64,000 bases of DNA from Amblyomma americanum (GCF_052857255.1 NC_135506.1:78600324-78664323); one strand, 5' to 3'; numbered from the stretch's first letter, positions 45,210 to 57,147 are shown. Program-made: numbers and translations. The notes: generated from the sequence alone by a model not told the origin.

Positions 45210-45418
45210 ACTTCCTTAAAGAAGTTCAAGAAAGGAATCGTGACACAAAGCTTATGTAGAAAATGCTCAGCATGCTGAGCAAGACCATACTGAACATATG
45301 GCATATACAGTCAGGCGTTGCACGCAGCAACAAGTTTGCTTACTGCACTAGTTGATTCCATGTAGAACGCATTATTTTTTGTAGATAATAGTTACCTAAA
45401 ATATAACCTCTTCTTTAG
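45210..45418. mobile_element. 209-bp insertion with 8-bp direct repeats (copy B)
   Basis: GCCAAGTT occurs at 45,202-45,209 and again at 45,419-45,426. Copy A has it once (about 10,531-10,538) with nothing inserted. The insert has short imperfect inverted ends (CCTTAAAGAAG near the left end, the complement of CTTCTTTAGG at the right end). An 8-bp duplication suggests a non-autonomous hAT-type DNA element; family not recognised. Confidence 0.75.
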
Positions 45419-45759
45419 GCCAAGTTAAAAGGAGCACAAACGCATCAGTCAAGAACCTGTAAAAAGGAACCAACCAACCCATCAACCCTAGCGGAAGAGC
45501 CTCGACACCACTCTCTAACCGAGAAACCAGTCAAAAGCATTCTAGTCACATAGCGCTGCCTCTACAGTGAAGTGTAATAAACTGCTTAGCATATGATGTT
45601 CACAAAAATGAATATGCAGCGTGACAGAACTAATGTGCTCCCATTCCAAAAAAAATATGATAAAAGTGAAATAACGCTGTATTAGCACTGAATGGGCCGC
45701 TGATACTCCCTTTGTCATTATAAAACCAGTAGAAGTGAAATGGGTTTTTTGTTTCATTT

Positions 45760-45980
45760 CATGGAATATAAAGTTTCAAAGCACGTCAGGCTATGTGGGA
45801 CGCCGTAGTGGAGGGTTCTTGAATATTCTGACCACCCGGGGTTCTTTAACGCGCACTGACGTCGCACAGTATACGAGACTCAATATTCCGCCTCCATCGA
45901 AATGCGACCACTGCGGCAGGGGTCGAACCTGCGTCTTTAGTCAGAAACCGAGCGCCATAACCACTGAGCCACCGCGACTC
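45760..45980 (-). mobile_element. tRNA-derived SINE, short-tailed (copy B)
   Basis: Counterpart of 11,040: tail with GCACGTCAGGCTATGTGGGA, body GTTCTTTAACGCGCACTGAC, head GGGGTCGAACCTGCG and CCATAACCACTGAGCCACCG. Confidence 0.88.
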
Positions 45981-46463
45981 CTGAGACTTGATATTGATCT
46001 GAGCTTAACAGGCATACATGAAATATTAGCGCTGAAAATCGAGAGCTTCTCGACTTAACTATTCTCAGCAGTATGTATAGCACCCCTCAAAAGTATACAG
46101 ACAAAAGGGTTTGCTTCTAAGCTGTTTAGCAGGGCTCCCTAGCATATATAGCGCTCCAAAGCTTGTGAGGATTGGGGGCGCGATGGCATTGCTCTTTAGA
46201 GAGGTTAAAGTTTCTGAGGATGCATACCAAGCCTCAGCAGGCTGCACAAGTAATCCCCTCCATGAATATTATCCATCACGAAACCTACCTTTCCCTGCAT
46301 CCTCCCATATAAAATTTCTTCGCTATCACGTCCCGCGAGTGCAGATCCATTGCAGCGACTGATTGCAAGTGCGTAAAGCGACCCTCACCGCAATGTTTTC
46401 CAACAAAGTCACTAGCTTCTACTTCCCGCCTCTGCAATAACGTTGAACCCGCACTATGCTCAC

Positions 46464-46775
46464 CGGTATTGAGTCGTGGCATTTTGGCACTGCTTTGTTT
46501 ACCACTTCAGTTCCACGCCATCTGCAATGTCTCGCTTCGGCTTGCCGTGTGCCATCCTGGATGCATCCACCGGGCTTCCAGCGGTAGTGCCCCGTTGTGG
46601 TAGTGTCCCGCTGCTTTCGTGTTGTGGTCGCCCCGGTGTGATTTGTGATTTTACTGGACGTTTCTATGCTGCTGCCCAGTCGCCAGTTGTGCTTGTTTTG
46701 GTTAGGGCCATGTGTTCCATGTAGTGCAGCCGACGCTCTCAAGATGAACTGTATTGATGCCGATGAGCTTCGCAC
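46464..46775 (-). CDS. Candidate 104-codon exon into a splice donor
   Basis: Stop-free minus frame ending CHDSIP at CCG then GTGAGC, phase 0. In order it has a short hydrophobic start (SIQFILRASAALHG), an Asn/Thr-rich stretch (TGATTTRKQRDTTTTG), and a Cys region (GGCIQDGT...HCRWRG...PKCHD), spaced C-x12-C-x15-C. Cys spacing and Thr-richness resemble small secreted tick proteins, but no family is assigned. No ATG opens this frame; the in-frame box upstream (AALLLFLM, 46,800) is followed by a stop. Copy A is broken. Confidence 0.4.
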
Positions 46776-49384
46776 CGGGCGCTCGATGACTGCCCTCTAC
46801 ATGAGGAATAGAAGAAGCGCCGCTTTGAAGCACGCTGCTCCAGAATGGCAGAAGTTTGTAAAGCTGGCGAATCAGCCGCGGAACGAAACGCGCGAAAGTC
46901 CCTGCCAGGACTCTGGTCTCCAGGAAGAGGTAGCATGGCCGCTTTGCGAGGTATCAAGCGGCTGGCCTTGGTCCTGCAAAGAAGCAATAACTTGCACAAT
47001 AATCTGCAATAACGTGCACAGAAGTGCCACTCATCGTAATCTTCGAGTATTAAATGTCAAAATGCTGATTTCAGGCTGCGAGAAGAATGCACTTCGACCC
47101 ACTGCCTCTACTGCCTTGCGCTGTGAACGAGGCTTATTAACTCGGATAAGGGCTCGTACTTTCTAGGGAAGCTTATATCAAGTATATGAGCAAAAAATAC
47201 TGTGCTCCACTACTGCTCCGTATCCAACTTTCTCGTCATTTATAATGCTCACAAAACACTTCTGCGGTCCGCAGCTGTGGCTTAGTGGTTTGATTTCGTC
47301 TGAAGAGCCCAAGTCCATCTGCAGCGGCACCGCTGCGTACAGGCGATCTGCAAAGGTGGCGGGGGCTGCCGGATGTCATTTTTCGTTGACGAACACCCAG
47401 GACTTCCAAACTAACCCGGTGTCCCACAATACGGCACGCCTTTCATCCCAGAATAATTCTTTAATTAGGGCTCCCAAGATTGGAGCACCCGTGTGGTAGG
47501 TTTACCATTCAAACTGTCCACGCACCAAACATCTATTATCTCCAGCGCAACGTTTCAAACAGTATCAGAAAAACAGGTAGCAGCAGTACACCTTCTTATC
47601 CCTGAAGCGAACCATCTTTCTGACAAATGAAGGAAGTTTTATCTTGTTTGATAGGAAAATTATGCAGAATTTATTTAAGCTAACAGATAACTCATGAAAT
47701 ATAAATTTGCAGCAGATGGTATCCATTCCAATTACAGGACGCGTACGCACTCTGCCATTTGATTTGCAGCGGCGGCTGTCCAGCCCTCTACATTCGAAGC
47801 TACGCGACCAGCTCCGCCGTGGAGTGTCCTGTAATGCAGTGTGTCGTGGAAGTTAATCTGAAATGCCAAGCCTCTCACCTTAACTCCGGCATCAAGACTC
47901 ATTCGGCATCAACAGAGGTCGGAGAAATGTTTCCTCTCCGCTCTTACCTAGTAACAGCTACTCTGTACTACAGATCGCTAAATTGAAACCTACGTGCTAA
48001 TTTGGTGACAGGGGAAAAAGCGGTAGCGCTGGTTCTAGTTGGACAGGTGGTCGACAGTTGCTACCCCGCTAGAACATGCTTGTGGTCATTAGTTTTTGGT
48101 AGCTATCCATTTACAGCCTACTACTCAGTGAATCGACCTCAGATGAAAGGCTTAAATCTAACTTAAACCATAAGCAATGCTCACAAGAGCATCAAACATA
48201 CTGTACATTTTTCAGAAATTAATGCGTCCCAAATCTTCAAAGATTGCTCCAAATGAGCACGATGGAATCTCCCAATAATAATTGAAGTTTTTGGTTGAAA
48301 TGCGTAGCAATCTCAAAATCCCTGGGAGTCAAATGAATGTTCAGCACCAGGCTGAACATGGCGGGCTGTTGCGACATAAAACCCATTTTGCAGCAAGTGC
48401 AGTAGTCGGAAATCACCGGACCACAGAGGTCGGAATGCCACAAAATGATTGACACTGAGAACAAGAATAAGACGACCTCTATCAGTAGGGTACAGCATTC
48501 TAATAAGAGACTACTTTTTAAAAACTTTTAAAAATAAAGAATCCGAAAAAACGAAATGCGAGTGATGTCACCACCGGCTGATTTCGCATTTAAGCTGCGA
48601 GCGTCGACATTGATTTTTCTCGCAGCATTCACTTCGAAACATTGGCAACCTTCCTTCTTGGTAAGGACGTCCACTACTAATCCACTGGCGGCAAGGAGAA
48701 ATACAGTTTTCTAGCCGATAAATGCGTTTTTTGCTGGCGGAAGACAAAAGTCAACATGGCTATAAAGATCCAGAGAAACAATTTTTCACAGCGAATAATC
48801 ATGGTAGTTTTCAGTGCAGTAATGTCAGCTCTCGAAAAATTAACCTGTTAGCTCAGTGCTCTTCTATAAGACTTTCTCAAACGTACGGCCCCTTTCTCCT
48901 CGTGCAGTGAATAATATCGCTGAATCATGTCAAGTTCTACTGAAATTTCTTCACTAACCCCTAAGCCACGTAAGCTACGGAGGTTAAGGAGAGTTAACGA
49001 AATACAGTGACTTCCTGTAGCGCCTCAAGATCCCAATGTTTTAATATTCTTTACTATTAGTGGTTAACCTGACAGTGAATTGACCTCAGATGAAAGGCTT
49101 ACATCTATTATAATTTACAGCGCAGCTATACCCTCACAGTTTCAATTAGCCTCTTCATTCCTAATAACCCTTATTGCGGTATATGTATGCGACCATGAAA
49201 AAAATTCATATAGAGCAATCTTTCTCACTGTCAGCAGCTGAAGAACCTGTCTCTCCCCGACTACAGTCACCTCACGCAGACCGCTTTCTGGGGTTAATCT
49301 TTTTAAGCAGATCGAAAGCTGCATTTTAGTACATAAACTGTCAGCTCGCAATTGGCTAGTAAGCAAGAAAGCACAGGAGCTCAC

Positions 49385-49730
49385 CAGTTGCACGTCGCTA
49401 TCTTGGTCTTCCGTAATCTCACGCCGAGGTGACGAATGGACGAGGCCACAGCGAAGTCTGTCCACCGTGCAAAACGTTTTTTTCGTCGGCCTGGCTGCGC
49501 TCAAAGTACATACTTCGCGTGTCACGTGTCCTCGTTCTGCGCAGAGTTAGATGCAGTTCTTGTAACGGTGGTGTAGTCGTCTCATGTGATTCCTCAAAGG
49601 ATGTGATGTACTGGCGCGGTATGCAGCGGGAGGGCTGTCGAATTGGGCAGTTCCGACTGAGTGCGGTGTTACATGCAGCGGTGATTTTGCTGACGGGTGT
49701 ATCGAGTGTAAACGTCCCTTGTGTTAACAC
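49385..49730 (-). pseudogene. Cys-containing module exon with one frameshift
   Basis: Two overlapping minus frames: 49,730-49,419 (ITAACNTALSRNCPIRQPSR..., Thr-rich middle) and, from about 49,525, a second frame that contains VCTLSAARP and TFCTVDRLRCG and reaches CTG then GTGAGC at 49,385 in phase 0. A single indel near 49,520 would account for the split. Six cysteines fall across the two pieces. Boxes lie above at 50,036 and 50,098. Confidence 0.4.
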
Positions 49731-49881
49731 TGTTGTCTCTCACGGTGCTGGTTGCGTATGGGGCTTTGGTGAAGGCATGTTTTTGTGACTGTCGCTCGTG
49801 AAACGCTGCTCTTCGTGATCATAGCTATAGGTTATTTTTGTGACTGGTTCGCGCATTTGATGGCGCTGGCAGAATTATCTG

Positions 49882-50310
49882 TTGGCCTTGTGCTTATGGT
49901 TATGTGCTGCTTGTTGTAGTCATTTTGTAAAGTGGCTGTGTCGAAGAAGGGTTTTTTGGTGCAGTGTGCCTTGCTGCTGCTTTCCTTGTGCGTGCGGGAA
50001 GTGTGAGGTGTCTGCTTTACTACACGGCGCCAGCATGAGGAAGATCAGCAGCGCCGCCACACGAATTCTCCAAAAGACGCACAACATGGCCGTCAGCGTA
50101 AAGAACAGAAGGAATGCCACCATAAGCACCGAGGGAAAGTCTGCTTACGCGGGGTGCAATGTCGTGGTGACGCTCGGCTTATCTTCTTCCTCGACGTCTG
50201 AAGAAACGTTCGCGGTGTACAGGCGCCCATCAGTACCGGCGCACGATGACCACGGCAGACTTCAACGCCAGCGGGCCGCTCTTGAGTGCTTTGTACGCGC
50301 TAGCCTGTAA
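49882..50310 (+). other. 142-codon plus frame over paired boxes
   Basis: Starts MALCLWLCAACCSHF, is Cys-rich and hydrophobic for about 50 residues, then passes in frame through both boxes (MRKISSAAT and VKNRRNATI) and ends at 50,310. The minus strand over the same boxes gives two signal-like segments (VAFLLFFTLTAMLCVFW and AALLIFLMLAPCSKA). It is the longest plus frame of any module. Strand unresolved; no copy-A partner to test. Confidence 0.25.
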
Positions 50311-51303
50311 AAAAAATCAGTTTCGTACACGTTCACGGCGTTCTATATGACCGCGTGAGCATGAGATCCTCGCCCGAACACTAAGTAGCAGTAAGTGAGA
50401 CGAAAATTTCATCAGTTAAACAACCTACTAGGAGTAAATTCTCTTTGAGGCACATAGCCAATCAATCACAGTAGCCAACCATCGGACATCTGACGGGTAA
50501 AACAAACAGCATTCATACTATGTAGGCATTCGCCGCAGGGATAGTATGCCAAGCCACTTATATGTGTATGGAAAGCACAGCAGAGAGCATCAGCCAAGCG
50601 CATTACGGCGATATTCAAATATAACTAATAGCTTTTTCCTTTCCCTTTCTCGCAAAATGCGATAAAACAAGGAGACCTTGATGCACAATTTGAAGCATAC
50701 ACTTTTTCCGCCAATGCACAAAGTACTCCTGTGGGCTGCTACTCCTGTGGCGAAAGGCACACAGTAGTAAGGGCAGAGCACCTTCTATCTAGAACAGGTG
50801 GGAAACCCCCAACCTGTATGCAACATAAGCTGAAAAATCAGCATCTATTTAGAAATAAATGGCACTTGAGCTGCTTCTAAGTGTCGCTACGGTGGAGCAA
50901 TGGCCAGCAGAATCCGCAAGGCTAATCCAACCTGTAACTTGCAAAAACCTCAACTCTCTACGCGTCAGTTAACTGCGGAAAAAGGGCTGATCGTCATGTT
51001 ACCACTAAAACATACCAAGGGGCCTCAAAAGGTTCCTTTCTTTAACAAAAATGATCCTGAATTAACTTTTACCGCGTTTCAAAATCCACAGACTGCGTCA
51101 TCCCTCACTATGAATGGCAATGACGAAGGATACAACGGAGATGGGCTGACCGAGCATTAATATTTATGGGTGAACACTGGCGTTGATGGTCTTGGAATTG
51201 TCTTCCCGACGCCCCTCCGAGCAAACGGCGCTATGTCATTGCGAAAATTGCTATAACCTTTCAGCTCGCACTTCAGAAATCAGTGGGCAGCGTGTCAACT
51301 CAC

Positions 51304-51411
51304 CGTGCCGTATGGGAATTGTCCAGTGGAATCCCATGCTGCGTGAAGAGGATGCAGCCACATTGCCCAGAGTACTGCCGTCAAGGTGCTGCGGAGTATT
51401 TTGCATACCAT
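51304..51411 (-). CDS. Signal-peptide exon with splice donor
   Basis: ATG at 51,411, 36 codons, ending ACG then GTGAGT (phase 0). The peptide starts MVCKILRSTL, continues with a hydrophobic core TAVLWAMWLHPLHAA and ends WDSTGQFPYGT; a signal peptidase site after LHA or LHAA is plausible. Length and phase fit a first coding exon of a small secreted protein. The 3' exons are not identified. Related, damaged versions occur at 34,680, 52,565 and 7,269. Paired boxes lie about 0.2 kb above (51,534 and 51,592). Confidence 0.5.
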
Positions 51412-51533
51412 CCAACGCCGCTGTGTCTGTCTATAGTTCTGCTGTCTGTATTGCAGTGTTGGCGAGGCATTGAGGGTTTTAGTGCTTCTGATGATGTGCC
51501 TTGATGTGCAGTCGCGTTACCGAGGCTGCCGGC

Positions 51534-51620
51534 CTGAGGAACGGCAGGAGCGCCGCGACAGAGTCGGCCTTGAAGACGAACTGCTGCCAGCATGAAGAAC
51601 ACGAAAAGTGCCGCTGTGGA
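51534..51620. other. Paired boxes of the 51.3-kb module
   Basis: Plus LRNGRSAA and, in another frame, MKNTKSAAV. Minus STAALFVFFMLAAV and, shifted, VAALLPFLRPAA. The upper box is preceded on minus by CTGCCGTCCACAG, the best acceptor-like sequence among the boxes. Confidence 0.4.
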
Positions 51621-52564
51621 CGGCAGGGTCGAGTCGTCCGTGTACGTGAAGTGAATGCCATGTCTCGTTTCAGTCACCATGAGTGCATTGCTCAGGTATG
51701 GTAGTGGCTTCATGGCCTAGAAAAAAAAAGCACCATCAATCTCTCTCGCTACAGTGTGTGTCAGTCCAGTAGCGCCATTTTCCCTCTTCCTGACAGCGCA
51801 ATCTATGGGCACAGAGATGTAGACGGGCCCGCCTTGAGTACCCGAGAGCACAGCTTGTGCCGCGGTGCTCGTATAAGCTTGTCGTGCTATTTTCGTCGTA
51901 ACTACAAAACAGTTCAACCAAAAATTGAAATGTACATCACTAAATCTACATTACTTCATTAATAAACCTATATTACTTCCTAGACCAGGGCATGAATCGT
52001 TGCTCACTGAATCAAGCAAGCAGAGGTATACCCAATTTTCAAGTAATTCATGTTTACAGGTATTTCGTTTTCTCACGTATTTAGATCTTTTCGGGCAACC
52101 TAGTGGCAAGCATTTGATTTCATTGTACTTTATGTGCAGGTATCGATTTTTCGAATGACAAACACACCACCGAACGTATTATCGAATAATGGCGTAAGTC
52201 AGCGCCTTTCGTTACCATGTGGTGAAACCCACTCTCCCTCACATTTCTGTGCCTTTTTGCTGCATGTATTGCTGACGCGAAACTTTCTTGAAAGACAAAC
52301 GACCTCTTCCTTTGCTTGCACAATGTTCATGATGCTGCATATAAGAAGTTACAGAGGACATTAACAATGACACTCAGTGGCTAGGCTCAGAAAATATTCG
52401 GTATTGGCAGAGTAACGCCAAAGTGTAGTGTTTGCTAGTCTTCGCATTACAGCTTACTTCCTGAATCCTTCTTCATCCAAAGGCGCGAACTGAGGCTCTC
52501 TTTTTCAAGCGCTCAATAAGATTTCAGCTTGCGCCACAAAATAAGGGATTGAAAATGAACTCAC

Positions 52565-52699
52565 CGTGTTGGTGGAATCAGGTGGTGCAGAGAAGCTCTT
52601 GACGCTGGCCCGACAACCACAATATTGCCACTCGGTGCACGACGCCTGCTTAGCTGTGCTACATTTTGGCAGTGTCCAGTGAGTTGCCGGTGGTTGTGT
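52565..52699 (-). pseudogene. Cys-containing module exon end
   Basis: Forty-five stop-free codons run into ACG then GTGAGTTC, ending PPDSTNT. Four cysteines fall in the frame (KCS, SCTEWQYCGCR). The upstream boundary is a stop. The DST near the end and the donor match the 51,304 exon; the signal-peptide part is not in frame. A degenerate box lies at about 53,225. Confidence 0.35.
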
Positions 52700-53638
52700 C
52701 TATAGCTTCTGCCATGCTGCTTGAGTTACCAGTAGTCTTAATATGATCTTCAGCCGTACGCGCTGTTTCAGTCACGTGATGCCCTCTTGGCAGTTAGTCT
52801 TGGAACTGACACCTGGGATCGTAGATAATGTATTCCGTATGTGTGGTTGTCAACTCGTCGCATATGTCGCTGCTATGGCCACCATTGCTGAACAATTTTC
52901 CCAAAGATTCCGCTATTGTTCCCCTCGTAGTGCTTAGCAAATACGTTGCAGACGACCTTCTTTGCGGGTGGCACATCTTCCCGGGTGTCAGTGTGCTTCG
53001 TTGTTCATTCCTGTCGAGGTCGGATTTGCGCAGTGTGTTGTGTTCGTGAACTGTGATTCTTGCGCAATCGATTGGATAGGTTATTGCATTCGATTGTACG
53101 GTCTGCATGGATTGTTGTCGCTTTGTTCTGTTGCGGCGTCAGCGCTGCTGGCGAGGATCACTGGGCTTCTGCTTCTGGCGCTTGTTGTGGACTCTGTGGT
53201 AGCTTGTAGGAGACTGGTGTCAGGCTCAAGCGCCGCCACAGGGAACTCTTGGACGACACTTATTGGCAAAAACACGTTAAACCGCCAGTGTAGCCGTCAA
53301 GGCCAAGTCCTATGGCGCTACGTCATTTGTCCGGACACATGATGGGTTGGCTCTGGCTCGCTCTCTGGTGTCTGTAAGCAGGTCATGAGAAAGGCCACCT
53401 CAAGTGGGTTCCTATGCAGTGGTGTTGTTTCCACGTCCTGAAAAAACAAATAAATAGCATCGTTGCTTTTTTACGAGAAAGTATTCACCGTGTGCCGCCA
53501 ATTTACCTCTCTCAAAAATACTGCCTCTCGCGCAAGAAGTGCCCAAATCCTGATAACACGGAAGAACGATTACGATGACATCTCGAAACAAACTGTGCCA
53601 GTAAATCTGCAAAAGGCAATACATCGTGTGTTTGGTCG

Positions 53639-54427
53639 GTGATTTCCTCCTCACCTCCTAGGGTATGGCCCAGACAGGTGCTCGTGATAAGAGAAATCTC
53701 GACTTATTGGTTAATAAATTACCCAATTTATCTTTTAATTGACTTAAATAAGAAATTTGTTCCCGTCAAAAAAAGTGCCGTTAGAGTGAAGGCGAAGTTC
53801 GTTAACTTCTGTAAGGATTTAAGTCTTGGCTCACTTGCCAGGGATATACTGAATAGCAGAGGAAACAGCCTAAATGCTTTCTTTACTGCTAAGACACATA
53901 AGCCAGAAGTCCCTTTTTGTACAATTCCTAGCGAGGAAGGATCGTGGCAGAGAAACGTTAGCCAGTTTTTGCAAAAGCAACTAAAATTGCTCGTCTTGAA
54001 TGACCCTTTTCTCACGGAAAAATCTGCCCATGTTACGCATTTTCTCGCCAGCACAGATGATACTGGGTTTGGGTTCTCTGTAGATGTGCAAGACCTGTTT
54101 TATTCGTTCCCTCAAGATCAGCTTGTGTTGGCTGTGAAAGAGTGCATTGAAGAAAACGGCGACGTGTCTTTTCAGAACTCATCAGGCGTGTCTGCAGAGT
54201 ATTTCGTCTCTTTATTGCAGTTTTACTTGAGATCTACTTTTATCGTCTTTGACAACCTGCCTTTCTTGCAGCGCAATGGAATTTGTATTGGGTCATGCGT
54301 GGCTTCAATTTTGTGTGATATATTTTTAGCAAAAGTAGATCAGCAGTTAGATAGGTATCTTGATGGGAGGGGGGTGGTTTTAAACGTTTTTAGATACCTT
54401 GACGATTTTTTAGTGCTTTTAAAATAG
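53639..54427 (+). pseudogene. Penelope-like element, reverse transcriptase part
   Basis: Penelope-type RT, N-terminally truncated. Seen in order: FFTAKTHKPEVPF (the K-T-H-K-P hallmark), SVDVQDLFYSFP, QRNGICIGSCVAS (Q-x-x-G-x-x-x-G-S), and the catalytic YLDD at 54,395-54,406. A TAG at 54,425-54,427 cuts the frame soon after the YLDD; the same frame then continues with thumb-like sequence (FNKYGLWLKFTHE). Element DNA starts somewhere near 53,660. Confined to copy B. Confidence 0.92.
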
Positions 54428-54609
54428 CAGACGACCTTCGCCTACCCCTCTACAGTTGGCGAATTTATAGACGCTTTTAACAAATATGGACTCTGGCTAA
54501 AATTCACCCATGAACTACCTTACGCAGCTGTTTTACAGTTTTTAGATCCGAAACTAACGTTCTCTGAAAGACACGTCTGCAGGGCCTATTACCCTCGTGA
54601 AAAAAAGAT

Positions 54610-55365
54610 TTGCTGCCTTATGATTCGGCACACTCGAAGACTGTTAAAAGAGCCATTGCTACGCACTGTTTGGAATCCTGTCTCAAAAAATCGTGCCCGC
54701 ATCAGATGCAATCAAGTTTTCATAATCAGATTAGCCGAATTTTGGCGGCGGGTTTCCCCCCTTTGGTCTTGATTGCTGTTGCTGAAACCCTGCTTCAGAA
54801 ATTGAAGACTGGTACAAGAAGACTGAATGATGACCGTCGGAAGGCTGATAAGCCTGTGGTTTTGCCATACCTGCACAAGACGTCGCACAATATCAAGAAA
54901 GTGGCCAACAGGCATGGGGTGTCTGTTGTATTTTCGGCACCCAACAAGCTGGGAAAGTTGTGCCCACGCATTTGTGGCTCCAAGAAAAGAGGATGCCAGA
55001 TTCGACATGACACACCGTTTGTCAAGTGCTCAACAGGCGTGATCTGTGCCATTCCCATGACGGGTGGAAAGATTTATGTAGGCGAAACCGACCGTTGCAT
55101 CAATGAACGATTGGGGGAACATGCCCGAAATTTAAGTCAATTAAAAGATAATAAGTATGCACATTTGGTTTCGCACATAATTAAGTTCAGAGGATGCGTG
55201 GTTCGTTTGGCTGAGACTAGGATTCTAGGCAAGAGTGCCGACAAGACTGTGCGTGTTAGCCTGGAAGCCTACTATAACAAGAAATATGCAGACACTTGTA
55301 TCAGCACTCCCTCGTTATCGCTTTTTGTAGCTGAAATAGACTTTTTGGAAGCAGCTAACATTTGA
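54610..55365 (+). pseudogene. Penelope-like element, GIY-YIG endonuclease part
   Basis: Continuation of the element in another frame; a 1-nt shift falls in or near the A-run at 54,600. It has a Cys-containing linker (LCPRICGSKKRGC) and the GIY-YIG nuclease with GKIYVGETDR, INERLGEH and later LEAYYNKKY. The canonical GIY is replaced by KIY and YIG by YVG, as is common in this group. The stop at 55,365 is followed by AATAAA at about 55,450, near the element's 3' end. Confidence 0.92.
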
Positions 55366-55490
55366 GTGTTTGCTGGTATCCTTATTGATTGTCCGCTCTC
55401 CTCCTTTTTCACCTCTGTTGCTCGCCATATTTAAGGCGTGCCTTCGCTCAATAAAATTCAGTTGTCAGTCAGCGCTCGTGTCGTGTCTTG
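55366..55490 (+). mobile_element. Penelope-like element 3' UTR
   Basis: After the stop: CCATATTTAAGGCGTGCCTT, CGCTCAATAAAATTCAGTTG and TCAGTCAGCGCTCGTG. The AATAAA and the GCGCTCGTGTCGTGTC-like end are what I recall of tick Penelope 3' ends. The exact boundary is uncertain because copy A has no empty site. Confidence 0.6.
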
Positions 55491-57147
55491 TCCTTGTGTG
55501 ATTGCATGTTTTTACGCTGCTCCATTCCCTTGGTTAAAAATTATGTGGATATCTCCAAGTTTGTGGCTTCGTCAAAGAATATCGCACAGCCAGTGGAGCG
55601 GTTACAAGTCAGCCTCTCTCGGCTTATGTGCACTATGGAACCCAACGAAACAGATTTATGTGCACATTTGGCTGTGACCTCGTTGACGTTTTCAACGACG
55701 GACAGCGAAGCCATGTTTCGCTCTGCTTGTTTCCACCTGGTCTAGGCAGGTCAGCGTTCAAACGCGTGAGCGCTTAATTGTTAGAGTCGGGAGTCCCCGT
55801 GCAGAACCTGAGACTCCAAGTTGGATATAAGAACCTCCCCTGCTAAGCAAATAATATTCGTAGGACAAAAGAACTTGATAAGCGCATCCCGACCCAGTTG
55901 GCGTCAATCTGCCTGGTTCGGCCCACGTCTCACGCGTCCATCATGAATACGATGTTTTGGAATTTTGCATTATGTATATATATCCTGCTCCAGTGATGTT
56001 GCAATTTTCGCTTAAGAAACAACTGATTATGTTATTAACCTTACAACGACGCACAGGCTGTGCGCAGTGTTCCTCGAGGGCAATATGTTCATGTACTGGT
56101 CGCAAAATGAATAAAATTTTTCGCAGATTTAATCATGGCTGACGTATATTCTCTTGCGTCTATTCCTGAGCTTTTTTTTCGCGCACACGGTGATCTCATT
56201 TGCACCGCGCAGGTCAATGACCGGTGATTTGAGCCGGCACTTCCAGTGAAACAGGTTTCATTGCGAAATGCGAGCTGAAGAAATCCAACAATTGCTGTAT
56301 CGTCAATGCTATTTCACAGGGACGCAGCGGAATTCATATGGGACGGAGTACATGCGTCGCAATTTCCCGAGACTCACTTTCTGAACATCTTCACACCAAC
56401 CCCATACAGCACGCGTTAAAATAATCTCGTAAGCCTGTAGATAACAAGACGCAGTGCTGCTAACAGCGCCCCATGCATTTGTACCCAAAAAGCCAGTAGA
56501 TAGCATGCGGCATAGAGCGGTCGGGATGGCCGCAACCATGCACAGCAGCAACGCCATAAGCGAGCTTTATGTAACGTAAAATGTAACGGTAAAAGATACT
56601 GGCCACACATGTTGAAAGGTCTGATGAGGCGTACGGAAATACTAGACGATTCGCGGGGCTTGGAGAGTTCATGGTTAATTTTTCATCGACTGTTGCCGAG
56701 TAGACAGTACCGCCACTTGCGTCATCAGATGAAGTTCCCAAAGCAGTTGGAAACAATTTGGAGCCCGAAATGTTTATTTTATTCAATTGCAGCGCTGCCA
56801 TTTGCTATGCCGTGAAATAGGCCTGCTTATGGTCGGATGTTCATCGATTTTTATAACTATTTTTCTTGGGGAAGCCTGATACAAAGTGGCGTTCTGTAAT
56901 TTACCTCACGCTGCTGTCGATGCCTGCAAGCTCAGAGTGGAGGGGGTCTTCAAATGTATTTAATGCGCCGGCAGCAACAGTGCAGCGCGGGTTAAAATTT
57001 GTGTCTCTATTGATTTGACTGCAGACTATCGAAGCGTCATGCAGCCAGTTTTCAACGTATTATGGCTCGCCTCATAGAACCAGATTCATTGAAAGGTTTG
57101 AAAGCTGTATTTTCTTTCTTCACATAAATTCTTAAATGCACTGTATA

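Larger units (their letters stand above)
48885..56226. other. B-specific 7.3-kb block
   Basis: Homology with copy A leaves at about 48,884 (CTCAAACGT) and resumes at about 56,227; in A the two edges meet at 14,250. The block holds three further modules (donors 49,385, 51,304, 52,565), a Penelope-like element, and unassigned sequence at 50,320-51,170, 51,720-52,550 and 55,480-56,226. Because its modules resemble those outside, deletion from A is at least as likely as insertion into B. Confidence 0.85.

Noticed and set aside
45203..45426. An intron bounded by GT and AG in copy B
   Set aside because: The bounds coincide with an 8-bp direct duplication and a precise empty site in copy A, which fits an insertion better than a spliced intron.
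55438..55745. Frames after the Penelope-like element
   Set aside because: They overlap the element's 3' UTR and run into sequence without motifs. The two overlapping frames contradict each other and neither has splice or polyadenylation support.
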